Source: an uncultured Prevotella sp. (GTDB taxonomy: Bacteria; Bacteroidota; Bacteroidia; Bacteroidales; Bacteroidaceae). From it: DNA of 50,946 nucleotides. Positions within the stretch are counted from its first letter, which is position 1, and the number at the start of each line of letters is the position of its first letter. The position numbers and the translations under genes were made by a program. The DNA lies in contig CAMKTS010000022.1 of assembly GCA_946415755.1 (NCBI GenBank), forward strand, positions 1-50,946. Reading direction: 5' to 3'. Below are positions 1 through 6,645 of the stretch, piece after piece. A model generated the notes under the pieces. The model saw only the letters and a list, made by a program, of their open reading frames with translations. It ran no database searches and was not told the origin of the DNA.

Positions 1-89
1 CAAAGGTACAACTAAACTACAACTGCTACAACGTGTATTTCAACGGATGCTTACGGACAAAAGTGATGACAACTTCAAAAAAAACAAAA

Positions 90-1853
90 TCACTGAAGGG
101 TTCTTGCTACAAGTGGGAACTTGATAAAGACCATGTTTTGGTCGTACATGTATTTGTAGGTCACATCCTGACAGATACCGTTTACCAGTCGTAAGCCCAA
201 ATGCTCCATGCTATCTGATGTTCCCAGTGTGGGGTTGAAGGGACGTCCGTCGTCCTTTAGTAGCAAGGTAACGAGGGAATCGGTGTAACGGATGTGTATG
301 TCGATGAAATGCTGGTCGGGATGTTTCTTAACAGCATAATGAACAATGTTGTAGAGCAATTCTTCACAGCAAAGCCGGACGCTATAGGCAACAGGATGGG
401 GAATGTCACATTCTTTGAGGAAAGTGTTGATGCAGTTCAGGGCACTGGTGACGTCAGCTTCGGTGAGTCGGATAGAGAAGTTAAGGCTCTTTCCCTCTGC
501 ACTCTGTGGAATCAGTGTCACAGGAGCGAGTTCAGGACACCTGACGTGCATCACCCATGTGACGATGAGCACCACAGCCGCCAGTATGATGGACGATGCC
601 GGATAGCCCCACCAGAGCAGAGAGGGACTGACGAGGGAGAACAGCCATACGAAGAATACCATCGCTACCAGTTGTCCAATGCTGATAATCATGCTGGAGA
701 TGCGGTAGCCGAGCAGCTGGTAAAGGGCGTTGAGAATGGCAATCAAGCTGAAGGGCAGTAGCACTAGCGAGAAGATGCGGAGTGTGCTGTGCAGCAGGTC
801 TGCCACACCACTGTTGCCCCCGCCAAACATATTTCCGAAGACCTGAGGACATGTTTCAACGACGAGTAGCAATGCCAGCAGTGCGATGCCGGCATAGGCC
901 AGCACACGTCGGATGAGGATCTTCAGACCAATCATGTCGCACTCGCCAATGAGCAGTCCGCCTATGGAATAGATACTGCTGCTGACACCACTCAGCATCA
1001 GTTGGATAAGCATGAGGAGCTGTAGACATACCGACCATACGTACATACCGTCGGCTCCCAAGGTATGCATCACGATACTGTTGAATCCAAAGACGCAGAC
1101 CCCCATCATCAGCGTGCTAAGACTCGGCGGAAACCCCTCGGCGATGCAGCGGGTCACATCGGAAACCATGTGCCGCCATTCAAAGTGCAGGCGGAATGAA
1201 CTGTGGGAACTCCAGAAGTGAATCAGACACACGGAAGTAGAAAACAGGAAACAGATGATGGTTCCCCAGGCAGAGCCGGCAATGCCCATGCCGAAGAATT
1301 TGATGAACACGATGTCGAGGACGAGGTTCAGCGCTGTGCTTGACATGACTGCCAGCATAACCAGACGAGGGTTGCCGTCGGTCTTCACAAAACTCTGAAG
1401 TGTGAATCCTAAAACGGTGGGGACGGCACTCAGCGACATAATATGCATGAAGCTGACGGCCATGTCGAAGAAGCGACTGTTGCGAGGGCAAACCAGGGCT
1501 ACGATATCGGGGGTCAGTAGGAACAGGGCGATGCTGAGGACGGCACTGCAGACGAATGCTGCGCTGAGGGAGGTGGTGAAGATGCGGTTGGCCTCGTCGG
1601 CATCGCGCCGGCCGATAGCCTTGGCTGCCATGATGGAACCGCCGATGCCAAACAGAATGCTAATAGTAGGAAAGAGGGTGATGATGGGCGTAACAACGTT
1701 GATGGCCGATATGGCATCAGGACCTATCAGGTTGCTCACCACAATGGCATCGGTCATGGTTGCTAGGCGTTGTGCCAGTGATGCCAGCACTGAAGCCAGC
1801 ATGAAGGTCTTCAGGGCCTTGGATACCAAATAACTATTTCTTTTCTCTGACAT
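90..1853 (-). CDS. MATE-family multidrug/Na+ exporter with C-terminal HATPase (RsbW-like) domain
   Basis: 587 residues. Residues 1 to about 450 form a polytopic membrane region typical of MATE transporters, including the early segment with IGPDAISAINVVTPI and two six-helix halves; the family exports drugs or metabolites in exchange for H+ or Na+. Residues 456-587 are a soluble ATP-binding fold of the anti-sigma/histidine-kinase type: CEELLYN around 496-502 (N box), DDGRPFNP from 534 (G1), HLGLRLVNG around 551-559 (G2). The fusion is the odd feature; the sensory or kinase role is inference. It is the last gene of a minus-strand run, 35 bp after the galactanase gene, with no promoter in that gap, so co-transcription is likely. 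The start is an ATG with no obvious Shine-Dalgarno. Confidence 0.88.
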   Translation of the reverse strand: MSEKRNSYLVSKALKTFMLASVLASLAQRLATMTDAIVVSNLIGPDAISAINVVTPIITLFPTISILFGIGGSIMAAKAIGRRDADEANRIFTTSLSAAFVCSAVLSIALFLLTPDIVALVCPRNSRFFDMAVSFMHIMSLSAVPTVLGFTLQSFVKTDGNPRLVMLAVMSSTALNLVLDIVFIKFFGMGIAGSAWGTIICFLFSTSVCLIHFWSSHSSFRLHFEWRHMVSDVTRCIAEGFPPSLSTLMMGVCVFGFNSIVMHTLGADGMYVWSVCLQLLMLIQLMLSGVSSSIYSIGGLLIGECDMIGLKILIRRVLAYAGIALLALLLVVETCPQVFGNMFGGGNSGVADLLHSTLRIFSLVLLPFSLIAILNALYQLLGYRISSMIISIGQLVAMVFFVWLFSLVSPSLLWWGYPASSIILAAVVLIVTWVMHVRCPELAPVTLIPQSAEGKSLNFSIRLTEADVTSALNCINTFLKECDIPHPVAYSVRLCCEELLYNIVHYAVKKHPDQHFIDIHIRYTDSLVTLLLKDDGRPFNPTLGTSDSMEHLGLRLVNGICQDVTYKYMYDQNMVFIKFPLVARTLQ

Positions 1854-1888
1854 CTCGTGGTTTCTGGTAATACCTATACAGAGAAACG

Positions 1889-3499
1889 TTATTTTATAAC
1901 AAATTTTCTCCCATTGATGATGTTAATACCCTTCTGAGGTTTCAGAAGGCGTTGACCTGCGAGGTTGTAAGCGCAACGAGCATCAGGGTATTCGTAGCTA
2001 ATGTTGCTGATGGCCGTTTCGCTGACTCTTTCCAATTTGAAGTTGTCGAGGTTTGCCCATGTGGCCGTTGCGTTTTCGACCTTAAAGCCTAATTTCACAG
2101 AGCCTTCGACGGGTACGCTGAAAGTCACGGAGAACGAGCCTATTCCTCCTGTTCCCGTCATTTCCAGTTTGCTGTCATGTGCTATCAAATAGAGTCCGTT
2201 ACTGCCGTAGTCTGATGCACAGTCGGCGCTCAACCTGTAGTCTCCTGCCGGTAATGTTGGAAACTGTACAACCTCCTGATCTATTATAGGTTGAGCAGTC
2301 CACTCGAAATCGCAGTAATTGCTAAGTATGTCCCACGTATTCTCTTTCCAGTAAGCCGTACCTCCTGTGTTCGTCCATCCTGACAGGTCACTGGAGAACG
2401 AGGGATTCTCCAAATACCAGAGAGTGACATCGTTGTCGAGTCCCTCTGGCTGTTTGGTCAGGAAAGCTTTCAAAGTAGATAGGGCCTTTAGGGAGTGTCC
2501 TGTCTCATCCCACAAAGCAATCCAGGCATCCTCCGGATTCCACCAATAGAGGCCTTTCACTTGAGGATGCTTCCACAGAATCTTGATGAGCGTACGCGTG
2601 AAATCATCCTGTCCTTGTTCCGTCATAGGGAATTCAAAACTCATTTCACCATTATCGCGATATGGATAGTTAGTCTCGACTATCATAATATCCTTGTCGC
2701 TGAATTTCTCTTCCAGCATCGATAGTGAACCATCAAGACCTGTCATATCTCCATGCCAATCGCGATAATAGCTCGAGCCGATGATATCGTAGTCAACCTG
2801 CTTCATCTTTTCGTAGAAGAACTCCAGATAGTCTCTCTGTCCTATCCGCTCAGTATGTATAATAATTTTTGCCTCTGGACATTCCTCCCTACAGGCCTGG
2901 CTGGCTTTCTGTAACAAGGTGATAAAACGCTTCCAGCTATAGTCCGAACTATTCATGTCGCAGTACGGTCCCCTAAGCATTCCGAAGGAAATCTCGTTGC
3001 CTATCTGTATGAGGTCTGGCGTGGCGCCAGCATCTTTCAGTTCTTTTAGCGACTGCTTGGTGTACTCATATATTTTCACGTAGAGTTCTTCATCGCTCAA
3101 CTGGTCCCAACCGTATGGAATAATCTGCTTGCCAGGATCGGCCCACGTGTCGCTGTAATGAAAGTCGAGCATGAAAGCCATACCCAAGTTCTTAATGCGT
3201 TTACCGAGTGCCTTCACCATAGGCATATCCTGATCAGCTCCCCATCCCTGGTACTGCTCTGGAGCATGGCTAGGGTCTACAAACAGGCGTACACGGATGG
3301 AATTGAAACTCTTCTCCTCCATGACCCATCGCAGCACATCGCCTATAGGCTGGCTGTTGTCGTCAAGAAACACCTTATCTTTTTCTTCAAGCGTTGGAAG
3401 CTTTGAAAAATCACCGCCCAGGTAGACTGGAAATGTGACGGTCTGTGCCACCATGCTCAACGTCAGTATGAAAAAACAAATAAAAGTAGTCTTTCGCAT
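1889..3499 (-). CDS. Secreted GH53 arabinogalactan endo-beta-1,4-galactanase
   Basis: 536 residues. An N-terminal signal peptide (hydrophobic residues 5-19) precedes a GH53 barrel. FHYSDTWADPGKQ at 113-125 is the family hallmark. The acid/base is the Glu in IGNEI (E169) and the nucleophile the Glu in IVETNYPY (E275). The enzyme cuts beta-1,4-galactan side chains of pectin. After about residue 345 comes a beta-rich module, possibly carbohydrate-binding, then a C-terminal tail ending KGINIINGRKFVIK. The same kind of tail ends the proteins at 6646-9570 and 34548-35702 and may be an export or anchoring signal. The gene lies 31 bp downstream of comM with no visible promoter. No SusC/SusD pair is nearby, unusual for a glycan-utilisation gene in this group. 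Confidence 0.92.
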   Translation of the reverse strand: MRKTTFICFFILTLSMVAQTVTFPVYLGGDFSKLPTLEEKDKVFLDDNSQPIGDVLRWVMEEKSFNSIRVRLFVDPSHAPEQYQGWGADQDMPMVKALGKRIKNLGMAFMLDFHYSDTWADPGKQIIPYGWDQLSDEELYVKIYEYTKQSLKELKDAGATPDLIQIGNEISFGMLRGPYCDMNSSDYSWKRFITLLQKASQACREECPEAKIIIHTERIGQRDYLEFFYEKMKQVDYDIIGSSYYRDWHGDMTGLDGSLSMLEEKFSDKDIMIVETNYPYRDNGEMSFEFPMTEQGQDDFTRTLIKILWKHPQVKGLYWWNPEDAWIALWDETGHSLKALSTLKAFLTKQPEGLDNDVTLWYLENPSFSSDLSGWTNTGGTAYWKENTWDILSNYCDFEWTAQPIIDQEVVQFPTLPAGDYRLSADCASDYGSNGLYLIAHDSKLEMTGTGGIGSFSVTFSVPVEGSVKLGFKVENATATWANLDNFKLERVSETAISNISYEYPDARCAYNLAGQRLLKPQKGINIINGRKFVIK

Positions 3500-3530
3500 A
3501 TGTTTCGATGATGAAGTTCATTAATTACGT

Positions 3531-5096
3531 TTAAATTCCCCGCTCTGCCCAGTCGCCTCTGTCAAGATTGCGGTAGCCGATGGCCTCGGCAATGTGCTGA
3601 CTCTGGACGCGCTCAGAGCCTTCAAGGTCGGCGATGGTGCGGGCGACCTTGAGGATGCGGCTGTAGGCACGGGCTGAGAGTTTCAGGCGTTCCATGGCCA
3701 TACGAAGCATGTCCAAGGAGGCTGCATCGGGTTCGGCAAATTCGTGGAGCATGCGCTCGGTCATCATCGCGTTGCAGTGGACCCTCCCCAGCCCTCCCTG
3801 CTTAGGGAGGGAGCTGAAGCGCTCCGTCTGGATGTTGCGGGCACGGATGACGCGTTCGCGGATGGTGGCCGACGGCTCGCCCGGCTGCATTTGTGACAGC
3901 TGGGCAAACGGCACTGCCTGTATCTCGCAATGAATGTCGATGCGGTCGAGTAGGGGACCTGAGATTTTGTTCATGTAGCGTTGTATCTGTCCCGGGGTGC
4001 AGGCGCAACTGTGCGTGGGGTCTCCATAATAACCGCAGGGACAGGGGTTCATCGAGGCCACGAGCATAAACGAACATGGGTATTCCACGCTGTACTTGGC
4101 GCGGGCAATGGTTATCTTGCGGTCTTCCAGAGGTTGGCGCAACACCTCGAGGACACTGCGCGACAGCTCCGGCATCTCGTCGAGAAATAGCACGCCATTG
4201 TGGGCGAGGCTGATCTCACCAGGCTGTGGATTATTGCCGCCACCTACGAGGGCGACTTGCGAGATGGTGTGGTGCGGTGCTCGGAAGGGTCGCTGACTGA
4301 TGAGGCTGGTGTCGCGCGAGAGCTTGCCCGCCACGCTATGTATCTGCGTGGTCTCCAAACTCTCGGCCAGGGATAGTGGTGGCAGGATGCTGGGCAGACG
4401 CTTGGCTAACATGGACTTACCGCTGCCCGGCGGACCAATCATGATGAGGTTATGACCACCGGCGGCTGCCACCTCTAAGGCGCGTTTCACACTCTCCTGT
4501 CCCTTGACATCAGAGAAGTCGAGTTCGTAATGGTTCTGCTGTTCGTAGAACTCCTTGCGGGTGTCGATGATGGTAGGCTCGTAGTTGGCACTGCCGTTCA
4601 GAAACTGGATGACATCCATCAGCGTCTCCATGCCATAGACCTCCAGTTGGTTGACCACGGCAGCCTCACGGATGTTCTGTTGTGGCACGATGAGGCCCTT
4701 GAACTTCTCCTTGCGGGCTCGGATGGCGATAGGCAGCGCACCACGAATGGGTTGCAGCCGTCCGTCGAGTCCTAATTCCCCCACCAGCATGTATTGTGAC
4801 AGCCGTTCCTCCTGCACTTTGCCATTGGCTGCCATGATGCCAATGGCCAGCGGCAGGTCGTAGCCCGAGCCTTCCTTCTTGATGTCAGCAGGCGACAGGT
4901 TCACAGTGATGTCCATCGTGGGCATCTTGAAACCATTGTTGATGAGTGCCGCCTTGATGCGGTCGTAGCTCTCCTTGACAGCGGTGTCGGCCAGTCCTGT
5001 CAGATGGAACTGCACGCCGCGCGACATGCTGACCTCACAGGTGACGGTGGTCACCTCCAGTCCGTTGACGGCAGCAGTATATGTCTTTACAAGCAT
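3531..5096 (-). CDS. comM: YifB/ComM-family Mg-chelatase-like AAA+ ATPase
   Basis: 521 residues from the ATG at 5096 (MLVKTYTAAVNG); an in-frame TTG at 5102 is the less likely start. An N-terminal ChlI-type fold (GLADTAVKESYDRIKAA, NLSPADIKKEGSGYDLP) is followed by an AAA+ domain with Walker A GPPGSGKS, Walker B LFLDEM, and the cysteine cluster MNPCPCGYYGDP plus CACTPGQIQRY; a C-terminal Mg-chelatase lid follows (RAYSRILKVARTIADLEG). ComM is a hexameric helicase promoting branch migration during natural transformation in proteobacteria; in Bacteroidetes its role is not settled. Transcription probably starts in the repeat-borne promoter just upstream, and the gene leads the run into the galactanase and MATE genes. 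Confidence 0.95.
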   Translation of the reverse strand: MLVKTYTAAVNGLEVTTVTCEVSMSRGVQFHLTGLADTAVKESYDRIKAALINNGFKMPTMDITVNLSPADIKKEGSGYDLPLAIGIMAANGKVQEERLSQYMLVGELGLDGRLQPIRGALPIAIRARKEKFKGLIVPQQNIREAAVVNQLEVYGMETLMDVIQFLNGSANYEPTIIDTRKEFYEQQNHYELDFSDVKGQESVKRALEVAAAGGHNLIMIGPPGSGKSMLAKRLPSILPPLSLAESLETTQIHSVAGKLSRDTSLISQRPFRAPHHTISQVALVGGGNNPQPGEISLAHNGVLFLDEMPELSRSVLEVLRQPLEDRKITIARAKYSVEYPCSFMLVASMNPCPCGYYGDPTHSCACTPGQIQRYMNKISGPLLDRIDIHCEIQAVPFAQLSQMQPGEPSATIRERVIRARNIQTERFSSLPKQGGLGRVHCNAMMTERMLHEFAEPDAASLDMLRMAMERLKLSARAYSRILKVARTIADLEGSERVQSQHIAEAIGYRNLDRGDWAERGI

Positions 5097-5117
5097 AATC
5101 AATTCGTTTTATGCTTG

Positions 5118-5147
5118 CAAAGATACGAATAAGCGAGAACAATACAA
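5118..5147 (-). promoter_or_regulatory. Promoter of comM inside the first repeat unit
   Basis: On the minus strand the -7 box is TATCTTTG (5125-5118) and the -33 box TTG (5147-5145), 19 bp apart, matching the Bacteroidetes consensus. The comM ATG is at 5096, giving a leader of roughly 15 nt. Units two and three supply the same boxes further upstream. Confidence 0.75.
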
Positions 5148-5372
5148 AACAAAAAAACCTTTTTTTGTTTTTATTGTCGAGCGAAAGTATCTTCGATGGA
5201 GTCAAAGATACGAATAAGCGAGAACAATACAAAACAAAAAAACCTTTTTTTGTTTTTATTGTCGAGCGAAAGTATCTTCGATGGAGTCAAAGATACGAAT
5301 AAGCGAGAACAATACAAAACAAAAAAAACTTTTTTTGTTTTTATTGTCGAGCGAAAGTATCTTCGATGAAGT
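5118..5372. repeat. Three tandem 85-bp promoter-bearing repeats
   Basis: Units begin at 5118, 5203 and 5288 with CAAAGATACGAATAAGCGAG and repeat every 85 bp almost without change; the third differs mainly by a longer A-run and one base near its end. Each unit has an A/T-rich dyad (AAAACAAAAAAACC against TTTTTTTGTTTT) and outer arms AAGATAC and GTATCTT. Read on the minus strand, every unit contains TATCTTTG with TTTTG 19 bp upstream, a complete Bacteroidetes promoter pointing at comM. Related copies occur at 16331, 40228, 48625 and 48700. Confidence 0.93.
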
Positions 5373-5462
5373 CAAGGATACGAAAAAGAAATAATCCAAA
5401 CAAATAATCTGGCCTAAATCGAAAAAATCCAAGGAAATCAAGGGAGCGCCATAGGAGTATCA

Positions 5463-5945
5463 TCATTCCACCTCTATTTGTCCGCTATAGCTGATAGACT
5501 CCCGTTCACGGGCCGTCAAGTCGATAGACGTGCTGCCATTGGAGAATATCTCCAGCCGGAACGAATAGACATCCTCCTCGTTGACGGCCTTCATCGTAAT
5601 CAGCGTTGCCCCCTTACGTCCCTTTGCTGAATAGTATTCGCTGATAGGAGCTGTGAAGTTCAGTCCCTTTCCACCACCATACGGTACGTTGTAGGCCCGC
5701 CCGAAGTATGGCAGATACGACACCAGCGTATCACCCTTCACCTCCAACGAGAAGTCTGGCGACACATTGACAGCCCTTCCCCGTCGGGGATTCATCATGC
5801 TAATCACCACCTTATAGTGGCGTTCTGCCAATGCCTTTTCCACAGTTTGAGCCGTTTTCGCATCCCGTTCTGCTTTCTCTGCCGATGTCAGTGAACTACA
5901 TGCAGCTATGGCTATGGTAAATAATACAATCAAATACTTCTTCAT
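5463..5945 (-). CDS. DUF4251 lipoprotein
   Basis: 160 residues. A short signal sequence ends in a lipobox (IAIAAC, Cys16), so the protein is probably lipid-anchored, in the outer membrane or its periplasmic face. The remainder matches the DUF4251 pattern: an ERHYKVVI strand, MNPRRGRAVNVSPDFSLEVKGDTL, a PYFGRAYNVPYGG segment and a LTARERESISYSGQI-type end. DUF4251 has no established function. The ATG is preceded by TAAGGAGGATACAG, a strong Shine-Dalgarno that is rare among the other genes here and supports this start. A -7 box lies about 120 bp upstream. Confidence 0.88.
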   Translation of the reverse strand: MKKYLIVLFTIAIAACSSLTSAEKAERDAKTAQTVEKALAERHYKVVISMMNPRRGRAVNVSPDFSLEVKGDTLVSYLPYFGRAYNVPYGGGKGLNFTAPISEYYSAKGRKGATLITMKAVNEEDVYSFRLEIFSNGSTSIDLTARERESISYSGQIEVE

Positions 5946-6071
5946 TCTGTATCCTCCTTAAATTTTTATAAGTTCCTGTGCGACAAAAAGTTGCTCAGGA
6001 TTTTGTCATGTCGGATTTTTCACTTACCTTAGTGCTGCGTTTAAAGACAAGCAAAATCATCAATGACATGG

Positions 6072-6079
6072 CAAAAGTA
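6072..6079 (-). promoter_or_regulatory. -7 box for the DUF4251 gene
   Basis: Minus-strand TACTTTTG fits TAnnTTTG and lies about 125 bp before the start codon. No clear TTG is seen 19-21 bp upstream, so the call is weaker than the others. Confidence 0.5.
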
Positions 6080-6275
6080 CAAAAAAAATCTGAGATAATC
6101 ACTCCTTTGGGAGGAATATTTCACGTAGGAGAGCTTTTTTCCCGTTTTGCGGGTAAACGACAGCATAAAGCCTGACGAAGTGGTTACATCCGAAACTTGA
6201 ATTCATATAATTTGTATAATTCGAATAATTCGTAGTTTTACGAAAGCGTTTACGCAAATTATTGCGCAGCTTTTC

Positions 6276-6306
6276 TTGGATATTTGATTTAAATCAATTA
6301 CCTTTG
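6276..6306 (+). promoter_or_regulatory. Promoter of the InlB-repeat surface protein transcript
   Basis: -33 TTG at 6276-6278, a 20-bp spacer, and -7 TACCTTTG at 6299-6306. It leaves an unusually long leader of about 330 nt before the ATG at 6646. The stretch 6080-6275 holds only AT-rich sequence and small dyads, with no gene I can support. Confidence 0.75.
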
Positions 6307-6441
6307 CAGTCGATTTTGTCCGTGATGGGCATTCATCACCGCCGCAAAGGCCCCGGCCGCGTGGCAGACATCGTGGGTAAAATAGAGAAGCGCATGCTTC
6401 GTCTTGTCAGTCGAAATCTGGAAAATTTCAATAGCAACAAG

Positions 6442-6507
6442 ATGAACATAGTGACTGCTCTCACGCTATGGCGTGGGATTGTTGTATCACTATATCTTTT
6501 GCTATAG
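6442..6507 (+). CDS. Possible 21-residue leader peptide (Leu-rich)
   Basis: An ATG at 6442 opens a 21-codon frame (MNIVTALTLWRGIVV then SLYLLL) ending in TAG at 6507. The same frame also has an ATG at 6325 giving 60 residues, the first part basic. Six of the 21 residues are leucine, four of them in the last five codons, three using the rare CTA. The frame overlaps two hairpins and is followed by a terminator-like hairpin before the main gene, the arrangement expected of a translated attenuator leader. It could equally be a chance frame across a structured RNA. Confidence 0.35.
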   Translation: MNIVTALTLWRGIVVSLYLLL

Positions 6508-6563
6508 GTATTCCAGAACCTCGATTGAGAGATGTAGAGTTGCGATGATTCTACGCTCTTTTT
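6459..6563 (+). promoter_or_regulatory. Structured 5' leader with terminator-like hairpin
   Basis: Three hairpins are visible in the RNA sense. TCTCACGC/GCGTGGGA closes a TATG loop (6459-6478). CTATA/TATAG (6490-6507) holds the end of the small frame. GAG-at-GTAGA pairs with TCTAC-g-CTC (6529-6558) and runs into TTTTT (6559-6563), as a Rho-independent terminator would. The gene starts 83 nt further on. Attenuation is inference; I do not recognise the RNA as a named family. Confidence 0.5.
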
Positions 6564-6645
6564 GTATAGTAATGTACGCGAGGGCACCCCGACCGAGAGA
6601 GCTATTTCTTTATCATTTACTAACATTAATAAAACAACAAACAAA

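Noticed and set aside
1..89. Something at the left edge
   Set aside because: Only the AT-rich 3' flank of the MATE gene; no hairpin or open frame I can support.
5111..5302. Small plus-strand open frames through the 85-bp repeats
   Set aside because: They arise because the repeat lacks stops in one frame; composition is low complexity and the repeat is explained by promoters.
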